Shown here: in pieces, positions 23,739 through 36,642 of the stretch
Layout: every line of letters begins with the position of its first letter
Numbering within the stretch: position 1 is the first letter of the stretch
From: Septoria linicola
Taxonomy: Eukaryota; Ascomycota; Dothideomycetes; Mycosphaerellales; Mycosphaerellaceae
NCBI GenBank assembly: GCA_024114885.1
Contig: CP099423.1
Location: forward strand, 310,001-374,000
Length of the DNA: 64,000 nt
Direction of reading: 5' to 3'
Translations under genes and position numbers: made by a program
The notes under the pieces: model-generated
What the model saw: the letters and a program-made list of their open reading frames with translations, nothing else
What the model was told of the DNA's origin: nothing
The model's database searches: none

Positions 23739-26340
23739 CCTCTAGTAGAAGAAGAATAAAAGAGGAAGCTATAGTCGGTCTAGGTACTCTTATTACTATC
23801 GTAGTCTAAGAGCTCCTAAGCCTTCTAACGGACGTTAGAAGTAACCTTCAAGTCTATTTCGGTCGCGAAGAACTAAAAGGGTCCGAGATAGCTTCTACCT
23901 ACCTCGCGTATTAGAGAGTTAATATCGTCCTCTAGCTTCTAAGTATTAGTACTCTTCTTACTACGACGAGTACGTCTTATAGGCTTAAGGAAGAAAGTAT
24001 TCGCTTCTAGCTTAAACTACGTCCGGTTTTAAGTATTCTAGGCGATAAGGGCTTAGAGATCGGCTATACTACCTATCTAAATAATACGCTAGTAGAGGGT
24101 ATACGTTACTTTAGCCGTCTTTAGTAGCTTTAAACCTATAGTATTACCTATCTTAGTCGTATATTCTTTATAAAGAGGCTAGCTAAGGTACGAAAGAATA
24201 TTAATTAAAGCGTAGCTCTTAGCTACCTTCTTCTTCTCCTAGATATTATCGACCTCTTTAAGGGCACCGCTAACGATTATATAGTAATAGACCTCGGAGG
24301 TAATACTATCTTTCGTACAAGCCTAGTAATATAGATTAGGCTCTAAGTCGTTCTCTAGCTCTATCCTACTATTATCTTCTAGTACGATTAGCGATAGGCG
24401 TTATAAACCTAGTAGCGGCTCTATCGTAGGTAACCCTTAGTCTTATATAGGATTACTATTACCTAAAGTACTTAGTATAGGAGAAGTTTCGATCGAGTTA
24501 ATAATAGTTTCTTTAGTACGAATTCTAGTAAGCCTTCTACTCTTATAAAGGATAGGCGTAGGCTTCTTCGTAGAGCTTAGCGTTAACTTCTCTAACTAAG
24601 CTTTTAGCTTCTATATAGTACTAGGCGATACGGAATCTTTAGGACGAGGCTCTAGAGTCGTAAGTAAGCTACCTTCTTCTTTTTAACTAGAGTTTCGAGT
24701 AGGACTAGATAAGGATAGGCTCTTAGGCGTAGAGAAAGAAGGATATCTATTAGGTCTTAGGTTTCTAGGAGGAGGTAACGGGCTATAGAATATTAAGGGC
24801 TGTCTCTCTACTATTAGAAACACGTAGGTCGGTTCTTCGAAAGCCTCTCCTTTAGTAAGCTTAACTATAAATCTATACTAATTAAGTCTATAGCCTACCT
24901 CTAGGCGTACCTCTCTTATCTTATAGCTAAATACGTCGACCTACGAGAGCTCCTTCTTAAACTTATTCTAGTAGCGTCTTCTATCTAGGTTCGTATTAAT
25001 AAAGCCTAAGCCTTACGAGCTAGGAGTCTTCTTACTCTTCTATAGCTAAAAGTACTAGCTACGAGAGAATATATTCGCTACCTACTAATAGAAACGATCT
25101 TGCTTTTACTACGCCGAGAAAGCCTAGTCTTTAGGCTCGCTTTCTTTAAAGACGCCTTTATACTTATTTAACTATTAACGAAGGTTCCTAAGTATCTCTT
25201 TATCGTATAAGACTTAGTTAAGAAAAAGGAAATTCTACTTATACCTAAACTCTATACGTAGCTACTACTAAATTAAGTTTCTCTCCTTTACTAAGTCTTA
25301 GCCTTCTTAGCGTATTTTCTTTATATTATTACGCTTTATACTCTACGCGTTAAGGTACTTTAGTAAAATCTTAGTAGAGAGGCGTTTAAAGAAGTTAAAT
25401 ATACCGATCTTTATTCTATCGTTTACTTCCTCGACTTACTTAAGTACTAAGTCGATACTCTCCTCTTATTCTTATAGCGTCTCTAGCGATAGAATAGCGT
25501 CGGTAGCGTTATTAAGATTCGTTATACTAGTAAGAGATCTACTTAGAGCCTAGAAACTAACAAGAGAGCCTTCGCGATTAGTATAGGCGAGCGCTATACC
25601 TTATATAGAGCTTAAAGAAGCTATCTTTTGTCTTTTCTTTAGAGACTCTTATTAGGGTAGTTCTTATATAGGACTTCGAATAGGCGAGGTAGAAGGCGAA
25701 AGCGCTAGTCTTAATAAGCGTTTAGGCGTTAAAGAACGCCGGAAAGGGGAAGTCTTGTTCTTTATACGCGATAGAGAAAGAGAATATCTTTAAATAGTCG
25801 TATTAGTAGCTTAGGGCGATATAAAGCGCGTAACTAGTAATAAGTAACTTGAATAGTAAAGAGGGTCGGGCGCGTAACTAGTTAAAGAGTTTTCTATTAT
25901 GTTCGTTACTACTTACGTATATAAATAGCTAGGTAGCGTTACTAGGTAGTAACGAAAGACGAGAATCGACCTTAATAGAAGCAAGGCTCTATAGTAACTA
26001 ATTAATAGTTAATAAGGAAGAAGAGATCGTTTAGAGCGTAAAAGTAGCCTAGTTATATACCTTATCGTAGTAGCGTAACTACTATTAGGATTAGAGGTCT
26101 ATATATAGAGCTTAGTTACGTAAGTTTTAGTTATCGTTTAAAAAGACAACTAAAAGTTTACTTTACTTTAACGCTTCTATAGCCGTCGTATACCCTTAAC
26201 GCTACTACTAACTACTATAGTATATACCTTACTATCGCCGATAAGGACTAAGACTTAGATACTATCGTCGTTACCTCTACTAACTTAAAAGAGCCTTATT
26301 TTCCGTATACCTAGTCGGCTTACTAGATCGCGCTTTCCAT
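23739..26340 (-). pseudogene. Gypsy-2 extra 3' reading frame (ORF3), proximal part
   Basis: A long former frame starts at a surviving ATG (26340-26338; M-E-S-A-I) about 700 bp beyond integrase and runs to the Copia E insertion, continuing in 17443-16143. Its stops are mostly TAG/TAA of the kind RIP makes from Trp and Gln codons. The predicted product is rich in Ser, Pro, Lys and Glu, with helical stretches around 25,300-25,500 and a basic, Pro-rich stretch near 24,750. No enzyme motif was recognised. It holds the same position as ORF3 of Gypsy-1/3, but I saw no clear sequence similarity. Confidence 0.5.
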
Positions 26341-27100
26341 ATTATAAGAGACCGCTAGCGCTATAATTAATAGCTAGGAAGGAGCTATTAGAGCCGCCGT
26401 CGCTAAAGATTCAAGCTTCTCTACCCTTACGTAGGCTAAAAACCTTAAACTTTAAGAATTCTCTACTAGAAACTAATATTTTTAGTAATTCCTTTAGTTA
26501 GGTGAAAATTAGTAGTAGAAAGGCCTTTAGGATAGAAAATTATTATCTTACTTCGCTAATTAGTAATAGAAAAGGGCTCTAGGAAGGTAGATCGTAGTAC
26601 TAACCTTGAAATTCGCTAGTAGAAAAGAGCTTTAGAGGCCTAGGTCTAGCTTAGATTTTTTAGACCTAGTAGTAGAAAGTAGCTCGGGATAGCTAACTTT
26701 TATAACGATAGTAGGCTTAGGACTTAGAAAAAGGAGTAGGATAGTAGGTTAGCTAGTAGACGTAAAATCTATACTTAAAAGTTAGGCTTAGGAGAGTAAC
26801 TAGCTATATAGATACTTATCTTAGCTATAGAAAACAGTATCGAGATAGTTAGGATTAGCTAGATTTCTACTAATCTAGTAAAAGAGAAGCTTAGGAAGCT
26901 TAGATTAGAGCTCGATAGTATCTTTAGAACTAAAAGAAGTACTTAGGATAGTCTAATTAGAGCTCGATAGTAGCTCTAAGAATAAAGATAGTATTTAAGA
27001 AGATACGGACTTAGGAAAACTAGCCTTTTCTATAGTAGAGGCTAGGCTTTAGTAGCTAGATCTTAGCTTATACTACTAATTAAGTATCGCCTATCGAATC
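26341..27100 (-). other. Gypsy-2 spacer with degenerate short repeats
   Basis: This is the interval between integrase and the extra frame. At about 26510-26690 an imperfect unit built around TAGTAGAAA recurs four times at 47-57 bp spacing. No gene was recognised. The repeat call is tentative. Confidence 0.35.
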
Positions 27101-30100
27101 TCTACTTCTTTAGCTCTACCGGGCTAGCTTTAGCCTTTAGCTTACTAAGTCTTCTATTTCTTCTTTAAGCTCTATTAGTAGCTAGCGTATATAACTCTCC
27201 TTTTCTTCTTAAGTTATTACTAATAGCTTACTAATAAAGATCTATAGATACTTGTACCTAGGTAGAAGGCCTAGTTCTATAACCTTCTCTATTAGTAGTA
27301 GTGCTTCTTCTAGTTTAACCTAATCCGGAACTAGCTTTAGGTTTTCTTATAGAAAGGTATATTTCTTAAGGTCTATCCTCTTATAGATATACTCTCGTTT
27401 AGAGCTATCTAGTTCCTTAAGCTTATACGATATACCTCTCTATAATACTTTAGATACTCTAAAAGGGCCTTTCTACCTAAACGTAAGCTTATAGGAGAAG
27501 CTAGTTTTTAACTTAGAGCGGTATACTAATACGAGATCTCCTTTCTTTAGTATAGTAAGATCTATATAGCGATGTTTATCGAAGTACGCCTTGTTCTGTT
27601 CTCGGAGACGCTATTAACGTAGTCGTCCTTCTTCTATAGTTATTTCTATAGCTTCTAGGGCCTAAGCTCGAATCGTAAGAAGCTCTACTCTAGTCTTAAC
27701 CTTGTCCTAGTCTATAATCCGGAAGGTATAGTATTCTAGCTCGATTAGTAGTACCGCGTTACGCCTAATTATTATCTCTAAAGGCGTTAGGCCAGTAGTA
27801 GAGACTATTATCGTTCTCTCTACCTATAGTACTACTAGAATATAGTCTCGAATCGAATAAAGGCTACCGTTAGAGAGCTTTAAGTAAGCGTCTAATATCG
27901 TCTTATAGCCGACTTTAACGATAGCGTTAGACTAAGGGTAGTACGGCGAAATATTAATACGTTTAATACTATACGATAGTAGTAGCCTTTCTACGTTACT
28001 AAGGTTAGTCTTATAGTTGTCGAGGATAACTTCTATAGCCGTACCCTATCGGTAAAAGATCTTCTCCTATATAAACCTTACTATCTATACTAAGGAGATA
28101 CTCTTCGCTAGGCACTAGAACATACGTACTTCTAGCTAGCGCGATAGAGATTCGCGTATAACTATTAACGAATAGTTCTTCGAGATATATAAACTATCGA
28201 TATACTACCTCTAGCCGACTATAACTTAGAGTAGGATTTATAGTTCTCTAGGCACCTATCGTCTATACTAAAGACTATAAATAGTATATTACCGAATAGC
28301 GAGCGAGATTTAAGCCTAGACTCTATTCTACTACTATCGTTTCTAGATAAGATTATACGTCTATTTAGCGCTATAGTAACTGTTCTTATAATAGTATATC
28401 TTAATAATACGAGCTCGCGCTTTAGGTTTATCGATAACTCGCTATAGGGGCCTAGCTACTCGTTCTTAGCGCTAGAGCTAGTTATTCTTAATATAAAACA
28501 GCCGATACTTCTTCCTTAACCGCTTATACTCGTTATTAGAAACTCTCTTAGGTCTTTATATTCGTATAAGTATAAAAGCGATATTTATTAACTCTTAAGA
28601 GTAGATTCTATTAATTATAGGTAGCTCGCTCTAAATTACCTATATAGAGAAAGCGTTAACGTAAAAGATATCGAAGAATTGTTCGTTAATTATTAGATCT
28701 ACGTCTTCTTCCTATTCTATAGCCTCTATATCTTTAGGCGTAATAGGCTTCCTCGATAGCGAATCCGGAGCTATATACTTCTTACTAGGGATATATATAA
28801 CGTTAAAGTCGAAGAGGTAGATCTATACTAGCTAGCGCGTTATTACTATATTTAGTAAATTAGAGGCAGCTTTATTAAGCTAGTAAACGAGAGTATTTAT
28901 ATTAATCTCTAGTTAGAAGTATACTCTAAACAGCTATAGTTTTAGTTTCTTTAATACCTTTAGTATACTAAGGTATTCGCGTTTTCTAGTATTATATTTA
29001 ACTTCTACTAGGTTAAACAGGCTAGACTTATATCGAACTAGATAGCGAAGGAGTAGCTCGTCTCGGTTATATTAAGAAAGCGTATATCCCTAACCTTTAC
29101 TACTCGAATCTACGCCTACGATAATAAGTCCTACTCCTTCTCTATAGTTAAGAGTAACTAGGGCTAGGGCTGAAACTAGTATCTTTAAGACGATATCTTT
29201 AGCTAATTAGTGTTCGATAGTCTATTAAAACTTAGTATCCTTCTATAAGAGTTTAAATAGTAGAGTAAGGATAATCGTAAAACCTTTAACCTAGACGCGG
29301 TAGTATATAACTACGCTAAGGAAGGTTCGAATATCCTTCTAATTTTCTAGGTTCGGCTATTTCTCGATCTTCGCTACTCTCGCGAAGTCTAGATAGCGAC
29401 TATTAATACTAGTAAGGTAACTAACGATTACTAACTATTCGTAATAGAGCTATAGCTTATTAAAAGCTATAGTTATATTAGCTCGTTCTATATTATAGAG
29501 AACGTCGTCTATAGCTATAATGTATTTAATAACGTAACGGCGGAGGCTAGGTTTAACCTCTTTACCGTCGTACTTCGTCTTAGGCCCTTTAATACTAATA
29601 TTATTAAGGAATAGCCGTGCCTTATACGAGACATACTCTATAAGGACTTAATTAATAATACGAACGAACTAGGTAATAGAATTCGTAGCTCCTTATAGTA
29701 ACGTTGTCTACTATAATAAACCTAGCGGTAAATTAAAGCCTATAAGGTCTCTATATAATTTATCGAGCGGAATTTAGTTATATCTAGAGAAGATATTAAC
29801 TAGCGAGGCTAGTACGTAGCCGGCAAAGTCCTTAGAGAAACTCTTAGCGTTAGGTAGTAGGTTTAAGTCTCTTATAGTAACTTAATTAAACTTCTAAGCT
29901 ACGTTAATTAACTAGTACTTCTTTAGCTTACCCACCTCTATCTTCTTACTAATAAGGAAGTATAGATTTTAATAGGCACTATAGTATAGCTCGAGAGTTC
30001 TAGCTTAGATTCGTTGTCTTAGTATATCCTCTACGATATATCGTAGAGATAGATTTAGCTTGAAGCCTAGATACTACTATAGCTCGTAAGGAACTATTTG

Positions 30101-31950
30101 AATCTTCTATAGTAGAGTAATATTAGGATTAATTCGGCCTAAATACGTAAAGTCCTATATAAAGGCAGCTTCTCGATTCCTTAGTATATAGTATAACAAA
30201 TCCAGCTCCTTTAGTAGTAGTTCTATACTAGGTTTGAACTTTATAAGCCGTTCGGGCGTAAGACGTAATCTAGGCTCGATCGTCGAGAATCTCTTAGTTA
30301 AGTACTTACTATCGTAAGGTCTAGTACTAGGTAGTATAGCTACTTCCTTCTTAATATAAGTCCGTCGCTAGTCCTTTAATCCGCTAGGGTTTAAGCCGTT
30401 AGTTATAGTAATATCGGCATTTACTAGTTTAATCTTATTAGTAACTCGCTTATAAAGAGTATAGGCGCTAATATAATTATCTAGCTTCTACTACCCTATA
30501 GCTTCTTTATTACGAGCTTTCTCCGCTACTATATTAATAGCGGCCGAGATAACGTACGTCTCCTCGCTAAGCTCGTCGTCTACTTTATTAGAGATAACCT
30601 CGTCGTAGGGTCTAGGTTCTTAGATAGCTAGCTCCGCCTCTCTAAGCTTCTTATAGGTAATTATCAAGTATTCGCCTCTATAATTTGAACTCTAGCTCGA
30701 TTAAGACACTAGTATAGTATCGTTAAAACTATACCTAATACCCTAGTATAAGTCTCGCTCGCTAGTATAAACTAGCTTAGCTTCGCTAGTAGCTAGTAGA
30801 AGCTTCTTAAGTCGGCTATTTTAGCTAAATTTAGCGATATTACCTTCGACGGCCGCTACTACGAGATAGTTATACTATGTTTAAGTCTAACTATAATTAA
30901 CCCGTCTTAATAGCTCGAGCTACTATCGTAGAGAGGTACTTTATCTAATTAAGTCTGCTATAAAATAATCTCTAAAGTAAATTACCTTTATATACGATAA
31001 CTACTACGTAAGGTAGTTAAAGACTTGATTCTCTAGGAGTTTAGAACTGTTAGTAACTATAAACGAACACTAGTACTAGTCGCTTATCTATCTATACTAC
31101 TAGTATAGTTTAAAGTATAGTATAGGAGGTATAATATAATTATCGTTTAAAAAGGCAACTATAGAACGTTCTACTAGCTAACCCTCCTAAGTAGAGTTTT
31201 TACCTCTAACTACTAAACCTTATACGGAAAGGGTAGTAGAAGCTTAAAAAGCTTATAATCCCTCTCTCTACTCCTCGCTATTATAAGATCTAGAGTCCTC
31301 GACGGTATACCCTATATTCTTTAGCTAGTAATTACCGAAAGTTAGAGTTTAGATACCGACTACTACTAAATCTAGACGCGACGTACGCGTTAGAGCCCTA
31401 ATTAATCTTATACCGTCGACTAGAGCTAGTTTCTTAGTACTCTAGCTTTTCCTAGCACTTGTTCTATAGTACGTATATTACTACGGCTATTAAAGCTAGT
31501 AAATATAATAATATAGCCGTCTAGAGTACTAATTAAGCCCTCCTAAGAGCTATTATCGTAGTTCTTAGAAGCTAGGCGCACCCGTCGCGCCTATAGCCGG
31601 CTAAGTAAGATCGGGCTGTTCGCTAGTAAGACGAGAAATAGTATAGTAACTCTTACGCTAAAGGTATCGATTAATACCTCTAGGTAGTAATTAACAAAAG
31701 TAACCTTGCCTTCGACTCCTCCTATAGTAATATTACTAAGAGAGGTTATACCGACTTAAAGCTTTCGAATATATTCGATCGGTATAATTATTAACTTAGC
31801 CTCCTTATCGATTAAAGACTTATAAGCTATTATTCGAGGTCTATACTTTATAGGTACGTAGATACTTAGAACAATTTAATAGATATTATTAAACGATAGA
31901 AGGATATTATTAGTCTACTCGTAAAGCTTAGAAGCGGGCCTAGGCTTTAC
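27100..31950 (-). pseudogene. Gypsy-2 pol (protease-RT-RNase H-integrase) relic
   Basis: Protease is at about 31,820-31,620, with an S-L-I-D-K block like that of Gypsy-1. RT lies at about 30,700-29,400 with its active site changed to F-L-N-N (29600-29611). RNase H is at about 29,300-28,850, and integrase at about 28,700-27,500. Integrase retains the I-L-D-N block near 28,020. Its catalytic Glu in the Y-Y-P-Q-S-N segment reads Lys (27914-27916), because the codon followed a T (TG to TA). Stops are abundant. The gene order and motifs make this Ty3/gypsy. Outer limits are estimates. Confidence 0.8.
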
Positions 31951-31999
31951 TATATTAATCGCTATAGTAGTAGCCTAGAAGGCCTTAATATTAGTTACT

Positions 32000-34074
32000 A
32001 AAACAGCTTTTGTTAGCTCCTCCTCTACCTACTCGCTAAAGGCTTTAGATAGTAAGGAATATACGCTAATCTTAACTCCGCTACCTCTATTCGTACGCTT
32101 CTTTATATAGAGCTTATTAAGCTTCTTACGTAGATCTATATCGTTTAGAACACGTCTCTATAAGGAATACGACGCTCGCTTACTATAGAGAATAATTTCT
32201 ACTAAGCTTAACTAGACCTTAGATTCGAGTATTTTGTCTATCTAGAAGACGTTAGCGTTATTATTAGCGTACGTAGCTCGAAGGTAGTTATCTATACGCT
32301 TGGTCTTCGAAGGCTCCTTAGCCTTCTTCTACTTTTAAGTATACGTAGGAGCGACTAGAACTAGTAGACCGTTTAGGTAGTCGTATATCTACTTATCCTC
32401 GACCTTATCGTTATTACGTCCTTAGGTTTAAGAATCCTCTAACTCTCCTATATCTATAAGGTAAGGAGCTAGCTAGTTTTTATCTTTAACCTCTTTAATA
32501 TAAGAGTAACGATAAGCGTAGGTTCTTATAGCTACGGCCTAAGTCGTAATTCGCTTCTATACTTCTATTAGCTATCCTCTAACCGGACGAGAAGGGTTCG
32601 GGTTCCGTTTTGTCTTTACGCTATCTCTAGCTACGTAGGCGCCGATTAGGTCGTTCTAATCTTCCTAAGTAATAGAAGCGACTTAGCCGATATTAATAGG
32701 ACCGTCGATACTAGCTACCTTGTTCGCTATCCTCTACTAGCTCGCTCTTAGCGTTAATAAACGATCTATATTTTCAAGATTAATCTTTCCGTAGCGCTAC
32801 TCTAATACTTCTATTAATACGAATAGCTTTAGTAGTTCCTTGTCCTAGTAGTACTATATCTTTTCCGTACCTAGGCGAGGCGTTCTATAGTATATAATAC
32901 CGGTCTTTAGATCTCTATATATTAAGCCCTTAGTCTTAAACTACTATAGGTACTCGTAGTTTATAGCTATATAGCCTTCGAGCCTATATATCTAATAACT
33001 TAAAATCTTTAGAGCGATCGCCGTATAGGCCTTAATTATTAATCCGTTATCTATTATAGCTAAATTAATCGAAATCTCCTAGCTATAAGTAGGCCTTAGA
33101 ATATATAGATAGTCGTAATCGTGAGACTTCGCCTACTATCCTATCGACGAGCGTAGCGGCTACGGACCTCTTTCTTTAAACTAACGAATCGTAGTAATTA
33201 CGAGGTCTTATATACTAGCGGTAATATTATCGACGCTTACCGGTTTACGGCCTTTATAGACTACTATTTCTTTAATATTAAACTTAGAGTTCAGCCTTAG
33301 AGCGGACTTCTTTACTACTTCGTATAACTACTAGACGTCTCTACCGCCTTCGTTATATATCTCTATTTTAAAGTCCTTATTACTATTAATCTAACGCTAG
33401 GCTGTCTTTAAGAGTTTACTATAATCTAGGTTATTATTATTAAGGTCTAACCTAAGATAGGCCTAGAGCCTCTTACTAAAACGAAATAGTAGGCCTTATA
33501 CGAATAGAAGAGTACGAGAACGCTCGTCTATATACGAAGTAGGCATAGTATTAGAGTAGAGTATAAACTGCCTTAAGTACTCTAAGAGATTATTATCCTC
33601 GCTATAGTCGACCTTATAAAGGTTTTCTATATAGTAGCGGTTTCCGAGTATATATATATTATCGTACTTTTAGTATTCCTTAATAATTAACTCCTTAAAC
33701 TTAGCGTAGTTTCGATCGTAGAAACTATTAAGGCGCTAGTATCGTCTACGTTAGACAACCGTAACCTAAGTAAGTAACTTCTTATAAAGCTATTTATTAT
33801 TATTAATAAGTAGAATAGCGTAGTTCCTATATAGTACTTTAAAACGCTTAATATACTCGGTTACGTTCTCCCTATTAAAGAAGAGATTCTAGTCCGAGCT
33901 AGGTATTAGTAGAACCTAAGCGATAATTACCTTCTAGCTCTAGGTTATATAGATAGTCTCTATAAGCAGCTAGAACTACGACGTAGATAGTCTACCTCCT
34001 AAGTTCGGTTCTTAAAAAGTATTAGCGTTAGGGTTAAGGTTATTACCTCCTTAGTCCTTAGCTTCTATAGACAT
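32000..34074 (-). pseudogene. Gypsy-2 gag relic
   Basis: The frame opens at a surviving ATG (34074-34072; M-S-I-E-A-K-D, then a stop that was probably Gln or Trp). It is the first coding region inside the 5' LTR, about 940 nt from it, and precedes the protease, so it should be Gag. The N-terminal part is rich in Asn and Pro. I could not place a zinc knuckle with confidence; a Tyr-rich stretch near 32,950 is a weak candidate. Confidence 0.55.
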
Positions 34075-35012
34075 ATCGTTATCTAGTAGAGGGAATAAAG
34101 TAAAAGCGAGTAGTAGCTTTACTAGGGATCTTCGAATTTACTTATTAAGTTAGTTAGATAAGCTACTGTCTAGTGTTATAGGCTAGCTAGTAGATACTAA
34201 TTTACTTATAGAGCTTGTTCGAATAGGTTCTAAGAGTATGTTATACTCTCCTTAATTAGGTTTTTAAATAAAATATAGTTATTATTTAAAACGATAACTA
34301 AAAAACAAGGGTTCAAAATTTTATTAGCCGTTAGAAAGTAAACGTTATACTTTTCTTATAATACTAGAGCTATATTAATTGTGCCTAATAAGCAAAGGCA
34401 TGTCGTATCGCATAGTTCGACTATTTATAGCGAGGCGCGTCCGTCTTACTTATTTAGGTAATTCGCTATATAACTATAGTAGTATAATATTACGTTAGCC
34501 TATACTATATACCGGGTCTAGGGCCTTAGATATAATTAGTGTCCTTAGCTAAACGATTAGCGTCTAACGCCGTACTAGGGCTTATTCTAAGCGATCTATG
34601 TACTAGAGGATACGAGATTGCCTAGACAGGTCTAGCCTATCCTATAGCTTCTATACTATCTAAACGAGAGCGTTTTCACGCTAAACCGGAGTCTAATCGA
34701 AGACTATTATAGGCATAGGGACCCTAAGTAAGTCTCCGATATAGTAAGTCGCCTTACTATCTATACGATAGTTAGCGAATAGATTCGTACTAAGGAGTAC
34801 TAGAGGTTTATAACTTTTCTAGGTTAGAGCGATATCTATATTCTAGGAGCTTCTACGTTATTATAGCCCTTTAAGTCGCCTCTTACGTAGGCTCCTTTAG
34901 GCCTCTTATTAATGTTTATAGTATATTAGTTCTCGCTTTAAGGCTATCTTCTACCCTCTACGCTTCTAGTCCTAGTATAAGAGAGAAGAGATAGCCCTAC
35001 CTTCGGCTCTAT
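34075..35012 (-). other. Gypsy-2 5' leader, no gene seen
   Basis: This is about 940 nt between the 5' LTR and the gag start. It ends at the LTR with the same AGCCGAAGGTAGGGC block (minus strand, about 34992-35012) found at this position in Gypsy-1. No open frame or other feature was recognised. Confidence 0.5.
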
Positions 35013-35291
35013 TAATAGATAATAACTACCTTAATACTAACCTCCTAGGTAGGTATAAGAGTAGCTATTATAGAACAAGACCTGTTCGGAGAGTAATAGT
35101 CTTATAATACGTAGTTGAACAGTAGTAACGAGCTTAAACTAGTAGCCCTAGGACTAAGAGCCTTATACTAGGACCGTAGGATATTAAATTAATTAAGTAG
35201 AGTAAACATTTCTATCTTAGAAACGAGCTACTACCTTGCTTTTATACTAAAGTTACTAAGCACGGTATATAGGTAGGCCTTTGCCTTACTA
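35013..35291 (-). repeat. Gypsy-2 5' LTR (279 bp)
   Basis: This is the partner of 15864-16142, followed by the CTAG duplication, after which Copia A resumes. It keeps a few more CA and TG than its partner. Confidence 0.93.
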
Positions 35292-36365
35292 CTAGATTAT
35301 CTCTTACCTCTTAGGACTTAAGTAGAAGGAGAATAGTATCTATATCTAAGGATAGTTAGGTTATAATAGTATCTTTAGCTACTTAATATAATATAGGTAG
35401 GGACTATAGGAGATGTTTTAGCCTTTTCTCTTAGCTCTAGTAGTAAGTTTCCTAAGGATTAATCTTAGTAATCCTCTTACCTAGGCCTCTAAGGTATCTC
35501 TATACTTCTCTAATTATCTTATTAGGTAATATCCTATATATAATAAACTACTTAATTAGACCTATAGTATAGGACTTTAGGACTCTATTATACTTGTTCT
35601 AGAGAATTACCTATATCTTAGCTACTAATATAGTAATATACTATATCTCTAGCTCTATCTTATTATCTTTACTAATACTATATCTAATACTAAACCTATA
35701 TACTATATTATCTTTTAATAAGTATTAATTCTAAGTAATATATATCTAGAGACTAGTGTCCTACTAAACTATATATAGGTTCCCTTTAATAATTAGTTAG
35801 CTAATTACCTAGAACTAGTCCTTTCCTTCTAGCTTATCTATCTATAGCTTAAACTATTTCTTCTAGTTAGTTCTATCTAGGATTAGAATCCTTTAGCTCT
35901 TCTTATTCTCTTAGTCTATTATAGAAATAGGTAAATAGAATAAATAATTAGTAGAATACTTTAGACTAGCTAAGGATTCTAGAGAAGAGTAATTTCTTAT
36001 AGTAGAGAGACTAGCTTTAAGAGATAGGGATTCCTTATATTTAGGAAATTACTAAGACTTAGATCTTTCTCTCTTAGTAGAGTTTCTACTACTAGGTAGT
36101 AGAAAGGCTAGGTAGCCTCTTCTAACTCTAGTAATACTAGGTATAATAGTAGAGAACTAGGTAGGTATTAATAAAGTAGAAATATACTACTATTTTATAG
36201 AGATCTTTACTAACTTATATACTACTAGGTATAAACTAGCTTCGTTAGTAATATAGTTAGAGAAACTTCTAGGCCCTAAATGTTTTCTATAAACTATAAG
36301 GGATATAAGTAACCTATACTAATATAGATTACTCCTATTTAGTATATAAACCTAGGCTTATAACC
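35292..36365 (-). mobile_element. Copia A, gag start and 5' leader
   Basis: This is the last internal piece of Copia A. It is collinear with Copia D 46912-47984 and heavily RIP-altered. It ends at the LTR with the half-tRNA primer site on the minus strand (36354-36365). The start of Gag lies here, but no start codon survives. Confidence 0.9.
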
Positions 36366-36642
36366 TATTAAAAGTAGAGAGCGTATTATATACTATATAA
36401 TATTAAGGAGGGTATAGCGTAGTAAAGAAGAATAGAGGATTAATCTTAAACTAACTTATATATATAGTATAGTAGTAATATACTAGGAACTAAATATAAA
36501 GTTAATTAAGTTAGTTATCTAAGAAGAGAAGAAAGAGAAACAAGATATACCTCTTACTAAGCCTTAGGTAGATGCCTTAGGTATCTAGAACTATACTTAG
36601 ATGTCTATATCTAGACTAACTATCTAGGATATATTCTTAACA
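36366..36642 (-). repeat. Copia A 5' LTR (277 bp)
   Basis: It starts TATTAAAAG and ends TTCTTAACA, keeping the canonical CA end. Beyond it the sequence jumps to an internal integrase-region site of Copia B, showing that A is inserted in B. The right TSD should be AAATA (36643-36647). The other copy lies left of the window. Confidence 0.93.

Larger units (their letters stand above)
15864..35291 (-). mobile_element. Gypsy-2, complete Ty3/gypsy element split by Copia E (13.1 kb without it)
   Basis: This is a minus-strand element of a different family from Gypsy-1/3, with its own 279-bp LTRs (15864-16142 and 35013-35291). It is flanked by a CTAG TSD (15860-15863 and 35292-35295). Copia E (6,295 bp plus a 5-bp TSD) is inserted in its 3' part. 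Without Copia E it measures about 13.1 kb, long for a fungal gypsy element. The minus-strand order is Gag (start 34074), protease, RT, RNase H, integrase, a long extra frame starting at 26340, then the 3' LTR. Confidence 0.92.

Noticed and set aside
34020..34050. Telomere-like TTAGGGTTAAGG words
   Set aside because: Only one imperfect pair of units is present, and it lies inside the N-terminal part of the Gypsy-2 gag frame. It is not a telomere.
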